Translations under genes and position numbers: made by a program
In this document: positions 54,462-64,000 of the stretch, in pieces
Layout of the letters: each line of letters begins with the position of its first letter
How positions within the stretch are numbered: position 1 is the stretch's first letter
Notes under the pieces: generated by a model
What the model saw: only the letters and a program-made list of their open reading frames with translations
The model's database searches: none
What the model was told of the DNA's origin: nothing
Assembly (NCBI RefSeq): GCF_040954835.1
Contig: NW_027168320.1
Coordinates: 1-64,000, forward strand
Reading direction: 5' to 3'
Source of the DNA: Lepisosteus oculatus
Taxonomy: Eukaryota; Chordata; Actinopteri; Semionotiformes; Lepisosteidae
Length of the DNA: 64,000 nt

Positions 54462-54535
54462 GGCTGGTTAGCTCAGTTGGTTAGAGTGTGGTGCTAATAA
54501 CGCCAAGGTCGTGGGTTCGAGCCCCGTACGGGCCA
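54462..54535 (+). tRNA. tRNA-Ile (AAT)
   Basis: 74 nt: GGCTGGT/ACGGGCC acceptor with wobbles, CTAATAA loop giving AAT, B box GGTTCGAGCCC, discriminator A. The D stem has one G-to-A-type weakening (AGAGTG). Confidence 0.9.
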
Positions 54536-55720
54536 GGTCCTTTTCTCCCCTCTTACCAAAGCTGTTAGGTTCCTTTCCGTGGTGAGATGGGTTGTCATGC
54601 AACGCTGCCACATAGTGCCGACAGACAAGAGTGTTGCGGGAGAAGAGAAAAGTGTTTGATGATTTAAGAGTGTCTTAGGTGGAGCCAAAATCAAGTGTCA
54701 CAAATGCAAGTGGGAGGATTTCCAATGTTTAATATGGTAAAAATAAGCAGAAGTTATCTGCCGGTCCGGCACAGTCTGCTATGCTTTTGTCATATACTGT
54801 AAAGTGGTGTGGAACTGGGTGTCGAACTGGAGCCTCACCATTTGCATATGTGAGGCTCCAGTTATACATCGAGTGTCACGTTAAATGACAAAAATCAAGA
54901 GAGTTAAAGCAGCTGGAGAGGTTTTCTTACAACTTTTGAGCTGACACAGTTTTGGAAAATGTTTCCTTCACGCTGCACTGTACAACATAGGCAGCCAAGA
55001 GTCTCCAAAACAAAACAGAATTGACAGATAGGAGAAAATTCCCACTCGTCCTGAAGTTCCCAAAATCAAGCACTGAGCATAAACAAAGTGTCTAAGTAGC
55101 GTGGGAATGCTAACCCTAACCCTAGCTGGAGTTTGAGCAATCCAGCACTGAGCGTAAAAAGATGAGTCAAAGTAATGTCTAATCTGATTATTTTCCTTAG
55201 AGCTGGTTCAGAGTTTGCTCAAGAATTTCCCTTTCACAGATGCGCAAAGAAGAATGTTGGGGGTGCACGCTTCAAGGTGCCTTACAGCTGTAGGGAGTGA
55301 TTCGAGACGATTCGTGGCGTGTGCTCGTTCCCATATACCGTACACCGGGGGTGCAGTGCTAGGATGACGTACAATACCGCTTGGGCACGTAATGGCGTTA
55401 TTTGCAAGTGCGGGACGTGAGGGTTTTTGTTTGTTCGTTGTTTTGCTCTGCTTTGCTTTGTTTTGCTTTCCATCGCGTTGGTAAGAGCGTAAATAAAAAG
55501 GCGATTCCTGCGTCTACCACTAATGTAAGAGCTATTTCAAGTGCGGCGTGTTGCGGCTTTTCAAATGCTCAACAGGATGACTTCGCATGCACGCGTGCTT
55601 TCATGAAGTCGTGTGTGCAACCATGTCTGCTTACGTGCAAACGGGCGTGGTTTCATGTATGCAAAAAACTTTCCTGGGCTCTTCTGAAGCACATAAAATT
55701 ATTTGGAGATATAAATTAGG
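54536..55720 (+). repeat. Ile 3' flank, then Ser-type flank
   Basis: 54536-55075 equals 9925-10445. 55150-55720 is a Ser-type module flank without its tRNA (compare 60205-60790). Two CCCTAA units at 55112 are not telomeric in context. Confidence 0.7.
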
Positions 55721-57239
55721 CTCTAGAATTGATAACTTTTTTTTCATTTTTGGCATTTTTCATCATTTTTCAGAAAGTGGTTGCAAGCCCGATATCATGC
55801 GAAGAAACTTCAGGATTCGGGGATCAGTCAATGGATTTTAAAACACATCCTAAATACAGTGTTCCTGCACCTTTGACCTCATCCAGAATGTATCGTTTTT
55901 TGAAAGGGATTGCTGTCAGAATGCACAACTGAATCCCAAACAGAATCTCTAGTCAAATATGATCATTTGTGAAACAGGCAAATGAGTCTCTCAGGTGCCC
56001 ATTGCTCATTTTCAGACACATTTATGCAATACTTTCACCATGCGTTGAGCAATAGGGATTAAAGATACCAGAGGTAAGGTTTAAAAGTGATTCTGAGGTG
56101 GAATAGATCAGCGATACAGCTAGGCATCTGAAATGCGGGGTTTGAGAGCCCTTCAGGGAACACCGTACCCTAAAGGTACCAGAAGTCCACTAGTATAAGC
56201 ATTAAGTCACTGTCACCCCTGTTACAATGTGATTGCTACATATCTTCATTTCTTTGGTTTTTAAGGAGTAAGAGTGCAGGGGGTCTAAATCTGCGATCCA
56301 GTGTGTTGAAGTATTTCACAACACTACCTGTAGCCCGTCTGGAAATAAATCCTCATTCTGATTATTGACCTGGGCATGTACCAAAAAATCAGTGAGCATA
56401 TATATATATATCACTGTGTTGAAGCTAAAGACCTGTATGTAATAATATGATGCTAAAATGTTATTTTCACATATATTAATGTAATAAATGATTGCTTATG
56501 CTTTATAAACAAATCTTATTAAAATAAAAGCTTAAGTTTTGTATTTATCTTGTACCATAGAACATGATTTTCTTTGTATTTCATGCCCACAAAGTGTCAA
56601 AATGACGCACTACATGATATAAGGAAGATTATCACATGCATATCGGTATTATCTTTCTCATTAATATGCATTCCTTTCATTACCTTTTAATTTTTAAAAT
56701 GAACTCAAATTGTGTATAATGTTATAATTTAAGTAGAATAGGTTCTAATAATATAATGATAAAGTGTGTTGCACTACTTCACTACTTCACTGCTCTATGC
56801 CGTCTGGAAATAAATCCTCAGACTGCTTACTGCCCAGGGCATGTACCAATAAATTACAGGAGCACATCTATATATCACTGCGTTGAAGCAGGAGACACAA
56901 TCACTGCAAACATCCTAAATACAGCGTTTCAGCACCTTTGACCTCATCCAGAACGTATCATTTCTTGAAAGGGATTGCTGTCCGAATGCACAGCTGAATC
57001 CCAAACAGAATCTCTAGTAAAATACGATCATTTGTGAAACAGGCAAATGACTGTCATTCCTCATTGTCAGACACGTATGCAATGCTTTCACCGTGCATTG
57101 AGCAATAGGGATTAAAGACGCCACAGGTAAGGTTAGAAGTCATTCTGACTATATTCTAAAATATTGGACTCATATTCTTATGATGGCAGACATGATGCTG
57201 CTTTTAAAACCGGGGTTAATGGACATTATATGACTGTCA
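55721..57239. other. unassigned spacer with internal duplications
   Basis: AT-rich and non-coding. 55850-56100 recurs diverged at 56910-57150, and 56330-56430 recurs at 56797-56890. No RNA gene or domain found. Confidence 0.5.
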
Positions 57240-57600
57240 ATTCTGTTTTGTTTTGGAGACTCTTGGCTGCCTATGTGGTACAGTGCAGCGTGAAGGAAAC
57301 ATTTTCCAAAACTGTGTCAGCTCAAAAGTTGTAAGAAAACCTCTCCAGCTGCTTTAACTCTCTTCATTTTTGTCATTTAATGTAACACTACCAGTTCGAC
57401 ACCACTTTACAGTATATGACAAAAGCATGGCAGACTGTGCCGGACCGGTAGATAACTTCAGCTTATTTTTACCATATTAAACAATGGAAATCCAACCACT
57501 TGCATTTGTGACACTTTATTTCTGCTGCACCTAAGACACTCTTAAATCTTCAAACACATTTCTCTTCTCCCGCAACACTCTTGTCTGTCACTATGCTGTG
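57240..57600 (-). repeat. Ile-module 3' flank, inverted, no tRNA
   Basis: Reverse complement of about 10020-10390, lacking the tRNA-Ile part. Confidence 0.72.
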
Positions 57601-57629
57601 GCATTGGGACCAACACAGACCTCAGGGTG

Positions 57630-57765
57630 AGCGTTAAGGGTGACGTCAGGGTGAGCGCACCATTAACACCGCTTCCAGCTGGAAGCTTTGTTTTTCCCTG
57701 TAGCTCACCCTCATCCGGGTACTGACCTGGCTCACACCTGCTTAGCTTCAGTAGGTTTTCAGTTG
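57630..57765 (-). mobile_element. 5S-headed SINE, truncated
   Basis: Minus-strand copy of the head and body found at 9353, next to a Gly-type tRNA as in the other copies. Confidence 0.7.
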
Positions 57766-57804
57766 CGAGTTGCAAGTGATGGAGCCGCTCGCCGCAAAAG
57801 CCAC

Positions 57805-57875
57805 TACATTGGCCGGGAATCGAACCCGAGCCTCCCGCGTGGTAGGCGAGAATTCTACCACTGAACCACCAATGC
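57805..57875 (-). tRNA. Gly-type tRNA with ACC anticodon
   Basis: 71-nt minus-strand tRNA, Gly-GCC body, fully paired anticodon stem CTCGC/GCGGG, loop CTACCAC, so ACC. One acceptor change near the 3' end (CCAATGT). Otherwise intact, including the B box. Confidence 0.85.
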
Positions 57876-58088
57876 TCAGTGCCTGGGCCTTCAAAAAAGA
57901 CGCTTTTTTGGTGCTCTGTGCAAAACGCGTCGACATCTGCTTCCAGCTGCAAAATGCCATTCGCGGACGCTGAAGAACTTATTTCCAAGGCAGCGGGTAC
58001 AAGCGATTGGGCGTTTTAAAACCACCAGGAACAGCAAAGAGGCGCGCTTCTTTGCTTGCGCCGAAACACACCGACTGGAGGCGGATAA

Positions 58089-58129
58089 CGTAGTCGGCAG
58101 GATTCGAACCTGCGCGGGGAGACCCCAAT
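58089..58129 (-). pseudogene. tRNA-Ser 3' half
   Basis: Variable arm, T arm (GGTTCGAATCC) and 3' acceptor of tRNA-Ser. Cut after the variable arm and joined to Ser-type flank at about 58130. Confidence 0.8.
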
Positions 58130-58667
58130 GTTAAGTCCTCTGTAAGGCGCCTTGAAGCGTGCACCCCCAACATTCTTCTTTGCGCATCTGTGAAAGGTAA
58201 ACTCTTGAGCAAACTCTGAACCAGCTCTAAGGAAACTAATCCGATTAGACGTTTCTTTGACTCATCCTTTAACAGTTTTCAGTCTCTGTCTTTAAACACC
58301 TTGCTCAGTCACATTCAAGCCACAAGTACTCTTCTCGGATGTTGCACAAACAAATCCTAACGTCTTGAAAGCATTGCAGCATGTTTGTGTCCCACTTCCC
58401 GTGGCTGCAGGACGACTGACACGAACGGACAAACACAATCTGTGGTGTTTAGCGTGACATAGTCTTGCAGGCATCGTGCTGTCTTACTGCAATACTATAC
58501 CACTTGAGGAAACAGTCCATCTGGCCATGAAACTCATTTGAACGTCTAGCTACAGCAACTAACAATAACATGATTTATTCAGGATGTGTGGAATCAGCAC
58601 GTCCCGGAGACAGCTTCTGAAATCGTGAGCATTCTCTGGTGGTGTCCTGGAGGGCTCCGGCGGGTGT
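58130..58667 (-). repeat. Ser-type and U4-upstream debris, Gly flank
   Basis: 58130-58270 Ser-type flank (inverted), 58308-58510 U4 upstream region (inverted, without the gene), then the Gly-TCC upstream flank. No gene. Confidence 0.65.
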
Positions 58668-58739
58668 GTGTTGGTGGTATAGTGGTGAGCATAGCTACCT
58701 TCCAAGCAGTTGACCCAGGTTCGATCCCTGGCCAACGCA
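58668..58739 (+). tRNA. tRNA-Gly (TCC)
   Basis: 72-nt tRNA: GTGTTGG/CCAACGC (one G-U-type end change), TATAGTGG D arm, CTACC/CAGTT anticodon region with loop CTTCCAA giving TCC, B box GGTTCGATCCC. The anticodon stem has one mismatch relative to 2163. Confidence 0.85.
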
Positions 58740-58980
58740 GTGGCGAGTGTTTTCAGATGCTGTCACGAGCCTTGGATTGTGACTAGCAAAGCGAAGCCTT
58801 TTGAAAGAGCTAAAGCACTGCAAAACGGAATTGAAGGAGAATCTTACAGGGGATTCTGAGCGGTGTCTAAATAAATAAATTCACAGCGTCTGCGGATGGC
58901 ATTTTGCAGCTGGAAGCAGATGTCGACGCTTTTTGCACAGAGCACCAAAAAAGCGTCTTTTTTGAAGGTACAGGCATTGA

Positions 58981-59049
58981 GCATTGGTGGTTCATTGTTA
59001 GAACTCTCGCCTGCCACGCAGGAGGCTTGGTTTCGATTCCTGGCCAGTG
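58981..59049 (+). pseudogene. tRNA-Gly (GCC) pseudogene
   Basis: Gly-GCC-like with a CTGCCAC loop, but D loop and B box (GTTTCGATTCC) are altered and the 3' acceptor is shortened (GGCCAGTGG). Confidence 0.72.
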
Positions 59050-59108
59050 GCTTTTGCAGCGAACGGCTCCATCACTTGCATCCCAACTTTTGCAACTCGC
59101 AACTGAAA

Positions 59109-59265
59109 ACCCACTGAAGCTAAGCAGGTGTGAGCCAGGTCAGTACCTGGATGAGGGTGAGCTACAGGGAAAAACAAAGCTTCCGAGAAGCTGTGTTGTA
59201 AAAGGGCGCTGTCTTTTGGATGAGATGTAAAACCGAGGTCATAGTGCTCTGTGGTCATTAAAAAT
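59109..59265 (+). mobile_element. 5S-headed SINE, internally deleted
   Basis: Head as at 9353, then a direct jump from the AAGCTT body region to the GCTGTGTTGTAAAAGGG tail; the middle 70 bp or so is missing. Confidence 0.7.
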
Positions 59266-59524
59266 GACCACCAAAACCTTTGACAAAAGCTCTTGGTAAT
59301 TGATGGTCTTCAATAATGCTTCTCCTTTAGGTACATTTTAAATCAGCTGAAAAATGCTGTGAAATGGGGGGGCACTTCAGGCCAGTGTAGGATTTGGGTT
59401 ACAAGAACCATGAAACTGCACGAGAAAGCCCGTACACTGAATTACACGGCTTTCTATTCAAAGGAGGACAAAAGAAATTCCCTGAGTTTGATTTTTTGCA
59501 GCACAGAGAGGAGCACTGTTGCGA

Positions 59525-59598
59525 GGCCGGTTAGCTCAGTTGGTTCGAGCGTGGTACTAATAATGCCAAGGTCGCGGGTTCGATCCCCGTACGGGCCA
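59525..59598 (+). tRNA. tRNA-Ile (AAT)
   Basis: 74-nt tRNA: GGCCGGT/ACGGGCC, CTAATAA loop giving AAT, B box GGTTCGATCCC, discriminator A. TTCGAGC in the D arm and GGTAC/ATGCC in the anticodon arm are small changes. Confidence 0.91.
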
Positions 59599-60790
59599 GG
59601 TCCTTTTCTCCTCTCTTACCAAAGCTGTTAGGTTCCTTTCCGTGGTGAAATGGGTTGTCATGCAATGCTGCCACACAGTGCCGACAGACAAGAGTGTTGC
59701 GGGAGAAGAGAAAAGTGTTTGAAGATTTAAGAGTGTCTTAGGTGGAGCCAAAATCAAGTGTCACAAATGCAAGTGGGAGGATTTCCAATGTTTAATATGG
59801 TAAAAATAAGCGGACGTTATCTGCCGGTCCGGCACAGTCTGCCATGCTTTTGTCATATACTGTAAAGTGGTGTCGAACTGGAGCCTCACCATTTGCATAT
59901 GTGAGGCTCCTGTTATACATCGATTGTCACATTAAATGACAAAAATGAAGAGAGTTAAAGCAGCTGGAGAGGTTTTCTTACAACTTTTGAGCTGACACAG
60001 TTTTGGAAAATGTTTCATTCACGCTGCACTGTACAACATAGGCAGCCAAGAGTCTCCAAAACAAAACAGAATTGACAGATAGGAGAAAATTCCCACTCGT
60101 CCTGAAGTTCCAAAAATCCAGCACTGAGCGTAAACAAAGTGTCTAAATAGTGTGGGAATGTTAAACCTAACCCTAGCTGGAGTTTGAGCAATCCAGCACT
60201 GAGAGTAAAAAGATGAGTCAAAGTAACATCTAATCAGATTAGTTTCCTTAGAGCTGGTTCAGAGTTTGCTCAAGAGTTTACCTTTCACAGATGCGCAAAG
60301 AAGAATGTTGGGGGTGCACGCTTCAAGGCGCCTTACAGCTGTAGTGAGTGATTCGAGACGATTCGTGGCGTGTGCTCGTTCCCATATACCTTACGCCCCA
60401 GGGTGCAGTGCTAGGATGACGTACAATACCGCTTGGGCACGTAACAGCGTTATATGCAAGTGCGGGACGTGAGGGTTTTCGTTTGTTCGTTTTGTTTTGC
60501 TCTGCTTTGCTTTGTTTTGCTTTCCATCGCGTTGGTAAGAGCGTAAATAAAACGGCGATTCCTGCGTCTACCACTAATGTAAGAGCTATTTCAAGTGCGG
60601 CGTGGTGCGGCTTTTCAAATGCTCAACAGGATGACTTCACATGCACGTGTGCTTTCATGCAGTCGTGTGTGCAACCATGTCTGCTTATGTGCAAACGGGC
60701 GTGGTTTCATGTATGCAAAAAACTTTCCTGGGCTCTTCTGAAGCACATAAAATTATTTGGAGATATACATTTGTCTTGTTTTCCTCTTAG
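59599..60790 (+). repeat. Ile 3' flank, then Ser-type flank
   Basis: Same arrangement as 54536-55720 (Ile flank to about 60120, Ser-type flank 60205-60790), so this pair of modules was duplicated together. No RNA gene inside. Confidence 0.75.
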
Positions 60791-60814
60791 GCTCTAGAAT
60801 TGATAACTTTTTTT

Positions 60815-61320
60815 TAGGATTCTAGCTTTCTCCCCTTGCAGGCATCGGGCACAGAGGACCTCATGGTTTTCCTAAAAATCTTTTTTTTTGTGTTCCTTGT
60901 TGTTCCAAACTTAATTTTAATCACTTTTAATTAGATATTTTATTAAAAATAGTGCAAAAAATGACTAATTTCACTAAAAATAATGTAATATAAAACTGAT
61001 GTTTTTAACTTTATTGTAGTGTTTTAGAAACTACTATGTCTTCAAAAATTGTTATTTTTCATTCCTAGGAATGAAAGCAGTTGTTATATGATGTTTATTT
61101 TCAAATTTTGAAAAAATCAAAGGATTCTAGCTTTCTCCCCTTGCAGGCATCGGACACAGAGAACCTCATGGTTTTCCTAAAAATCATTCGTTATGTTCCC
61201 TGGTGTTCCAAACTTAGTTTTAATCAATTTTAATTTGTTATTATGTTAAAAACAGGGTAATAAGTTTCTAATTGGACTATAAATAATGTCATATTGTCTG
61301 CTATAAAACTGATGTTTTCA
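60815..61320 (+). repeat. tandem duplication, period about 310 bp
   Basis: GATTCTAGCTTTCTCCCCTTGCAGGCATCGG at 60820 recurs at 61124, and the following 200 bp are similar though diverged. Function unknown. Confidence 0.72.
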
Positions 61321-62164
61321 ACTCCATTGTAGAGATTCTATAATCAACTAATAGAGAATTTAAATAAAAAAGGGCATAAGAAGACATTACCAACAACGAC
61401 CACAAGATGGAGATATTGTCCAAAGAGGCAAGAAGGGCAAAGCCGCGATAAGGTAAAATCATTTTTTGAAAGAGATTGCTGTCAGAATGCACACCGTCTT
61501 ACCACTGCAACATGGGGAATAGAGGGAAATGAACACACGCTACGAATCGTCTCAATCACTCCCTAGAGTCGTAAGGCACATTGAAGGGTGCACCCCCATC
61601 ATTAATCGTTGGGCCTCTGTAAAAGGAAAGCTGTTGAGCAGTCTTTGAAACAGCTCGGATGAAACACTTGATTGCTTCCATGTGCATCTGGAGCCCACTT
61701 CTTATTTTCACTTCACGCCGCCCAAAGCATTTCTAAAACAGGAGATTCGCGTTTGGGAATGCGCCCTGCCCTACAAATAAAACAGGTCTACGGGTCTGAA
61801 ACCTGCTCCACGGAAAACAGTTCTGTTGCGCTTTTGATCAAATGGAGATTCGCTGTTCTTACTTTTTGATGACATAACACCCAAAGGGGCTACTTTGGAG
61901 CTGGATTCCAACCAGCATCCTAAAGTTTCTTAGCGGTATCCTTTACAGTCCTCTGTTCGGTCGACAAGGAACAGTAGGGGGCAGCTTTCCTCACACATAC
62001 AGTGCAATGTACTGTAGTGTTCCCCTTCATTGAATTCGCAGTTCTGCATCAGACCTCTAACTCGTTTCCTTAGCTTGGATTTAAGCCACGAAGCAGGCTT
62101 CTACTGTATAAACGTCTAGAGGAATCACAAACTATTTGAGAGGCCACCATCCCAGGGGGAACTG

Positions 62165-62240
62165 ACAAAGTCTATCCCTAAACACCTAGCGCAGTCTCTC
62201 GAGAGACTGTCAAAAATCGCTTTCTCTGTTTGCGTTGCAA
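62165..62240 (-). pseudogene. diverged U4-like 3' end, copy 2
   Basis: Inverse of 50973-51046, keeping the perfect CAGTCTCTCGAGAGACTG stem-loop, the GATTTTTGA site and the 3'-box-like word. Confidence 0.55.
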
Positions 62241-62434
62241 GTAAGTGAAAACGCGGTCTCAAACCAGAGCTACTTGGCAGCAGCGGCACGTAAATACCAT
62301 TACTGTTACTGCTCGATACCGACGTTAGCCTACTATACCATGTTCAGCCACCGCTAGAAAATGCACAGCTCTAGAACCGGAGCAAACGACAGGATGGCCA
62401 ATGCCAAACGGGCACACGTGTCAGACATGGAGAG

Positions 62435-62516
62435 CGACGAGGATGGGATTTGAACCCATGTGTGCAGAGCACAATGGATTAGCAGTCCATCGCCTTAACC
62501 ACTCAGCCACCTCGTC
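62435..62516 (-). tRNA. tRNA-Ser (GCT)
   Basis: 82-nt minus-strand class II tRNA: GACGAGG/CCTCGTC acceptor paired, CTGCTAA loop giving GCT, B box GGTTCAAATCC. Best preserved Ser-GCT copy. Confidence 0.93.
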
Positions 62517-62895
62517 GACAGAAGTGGGCTGTCCGGACATGGGTTGGCGCGCTCCAGATGATCTTTTTCTTTTTTTTCCCTCGTACTCGAGGGTCATTTT
62601 CCTGTTCCACATGCGATTTCAACATTTTCCTTGGGAGATGTCAAGCCAGCAAGCCACTGCTGTGGTTCAATGGCCAGTGTGGAGATCAGTGGCCCTGTTG
62701 TACACAGAAAGCACATCGAGCTCCTTGGACATGAAAAGTTCCAGATAAAAGCCATTTGTCACCCTTTCTCTTGGTGTTGATGTTGCTATTGTATGTAAAG
62801 GTGGCAACTTGCTCAGCGAGCAGGCGGAGCACACACCGAATGCAGATGTGTCTGAGTGGTGTGTCCAAGTGGCTGCAAAAGGACAGTGCTCCTGG

Positions 62896-62969
62896 GGCGC
62901 CGTGGCTTAGTTGCTTAAAGCGCCTGCCTAGTGAACAGGAGACCCTGGCTCTGAATCCCAGCGGTGCCT
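62896..62969 (+). tRNA. tRNA-Thr (AGT), mildly altered
   Basis: 74-nt tRNA: GGCGCCG/CGGTGCC, loop CTAGTGA giving AGT with G37, B box GGCTCTGAATCC-like (weakened), T stem otherwise paired. Confidence 0.82.
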
Positions 62970-63365
62970 TTTTTGTTCTGTCTTCTCAAACAGAACTGGT
63001 CATTATGGACAACCGCCTACGGCTAGACTTAATTAAATGCAAGCATTCATTTCCTGTCTTGAACGACTTGTTTTTCTTAAAATGGATGCAACTTGCAAAA
63101 CATGAAATACAAACCTTGCTAATCAGCGCTCGCGGCTGGCAAAAAAAAAAGAGGTCAGCAATGTTTTTTTCTTTAACCTTAACCCTGCTAATGGAGAAGA
63201 GTTAAACGACCGAGTCTATGCAGCTTAAACGGTCCGCACGTCGGGTTCTTAGCTGAAAGGGTGGTAAATCACACTCACCCCAATCCTTAATCTTTTAAAG
63301 AGGATACAAAATTGAACCTAGTCGCCACATCACATACATCCTGTTCAACGATAAATAGGTAACAT

Positions 63366-64000
63366 CTGTAGTGTGCTCTCTGAAGGCACTAGTTCTGTAG
63401 GATTTGGGATTTACTGAGACAATTATTCATTATAGCAGTAAATCACAAAGTTGATTCTTTTGATGGCTTTAGAATCCAACCATGCGACATAACTCAAACA
63501 ACGCACACACACAGGTACTAATACACGAGGATACATTTATTAATACATAGAATATGCATGTAAACCTAACAGATCTTATCGAGAGGGTTATCAGAATACA
63601 AAAGGTATATATTCAGTCAGTTACAAAGAGTTACATATATCAAGAGGACATACGTTCAGTATATCATTCATTTAGACCGTTTCGTAAATGAACTTGGTTA
63701 TAACTTCTACACTAGATACTCAAAACAAGTACATAACTCTTAGGAATTAAATTGATATCAACTGGTTGGGATAACAATTGAATTCTCGAGCTGTCATGCA
63801 GTGAAGTTGAATACTCATCCAATCTCTGGGGATTCAGATCTCCTGCGGGCACAAAGCAGTTGCAGGCTTGTTGCTGTCTAATCCGCGCTCTCTGGCTCTA
63901 TGCCAGGCTTTGCTGTTCAGCTTGCGACGGTGCTCTGGTGATGTTGACCTTGGGGTTGTAGACCACTTGGATGAGGCTCTCTCTTGGAATCTTGCAGACC
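63366..64000. other. unassigned window end
   Basis: AT-rich sequence not shared with the rest of the window. No tRNA, snRNA or protein domain recognised. Confidence 0.4.

Larger units (their letters stand above)
61490..63365 (-). repeat. Thr/Ser module, copy D (long form, inverted)
   Basis: From about 61715 it is the inverse of 49900-51470. 61490-61715 relates to 25380-25560. Ends abruptly at 63365 inside the Thr flank. Confidence 0.8.

Noticed and set aside
55105-55130. CCCTAACCCTAA-like telomere repeat
   Set aside because: Only two units, within a duplicated module flank (changed to AAACCTAACCC at 60162); not a telomere tract.
56100-56170. Possible tRNA-like fold
   Set aside because: Weak resemblance to a T arm only; no cloverleaf.

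Overview
The window reads as nuclear DNA of a ray-finned fish. It has no bacterial-type gene order and no recognisable host protein-coding exon. It is packed with Pol III and Pol II small-RNA genes (about 30 tRNA genes or remnants and five U4 snRNA copies) and with transposable elements of kinds common in fish: Tx1/L1-like, L2 and CR1-type LINEs, a 5S-headed SINE, Tc1, and a Polinton-like fossil. I cannot name the species.

The main architecture is a mosaic RNA-gene array. A handful of modules, each with one RNA gene plus several hundred bases of private flank, recur on both strands and are cut and rejoined at module boundaries. They are a Thr module (about 1 kb; 1, 34.3, 49.3 and 62.9 kb), a Ser-GCT module, a Gly-TCC module, a U4 module (4.0-8.3, 23.2-24.4, 46.3-48.0, 53.3-54.4 kb), a Ser-AGA/TGA module, a Gly-GCC module with an attached 5S-type SINE, and an Ile module (9.6, 54.4, 59.3 kb, plus an inverted remnant at 57.2 kb). 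A cluster of mostly single-copy tRNAs (Met-like, Ala, Pro, Val x2, His, Glu, a Phe remnant) lies at 29.7-32.8 kb. Three U4 copies keep the full snRNA-gene layout: an SPH/ZNF143-like distal element, a palindromic X-box next to the start, and a 3' box. One copy keeps only the proximal part and one is 3'-truncated.

Transposons interrupt the array. An ORF1-only LINE is inserted 39 bp upstream of a tRNA-Gly gene, with a 15-bp target duplication, and a second copy lies at 51.6-53.1 kb. A 3-kb DNA transposon sits 63 bp downstream of a U4 gene. A broken Polinton-like DNA-polymerase segment (10.5-13.1 kb) adjoins an inverted repeat whose partner lies inside the 3-kb transposon. Two related AT-rich composite repeats (17.8-22.3 and 36.1-39.5 kb) differ by inversion of their middle, and the second carries a 95-bp minisatellite. 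At 39.5-45.7 kb a broken Tx1-type LINE lies next to a LINE with an uninterrupted 1030-codon ORF.

The RNA genes would supply translation (tRNAs) and the U4/U6 part of the spliceosome. The only sizeable coding capacity belongs to transposons. Short open frames elsewhere are translations of repeats and RNA genes and are left out.
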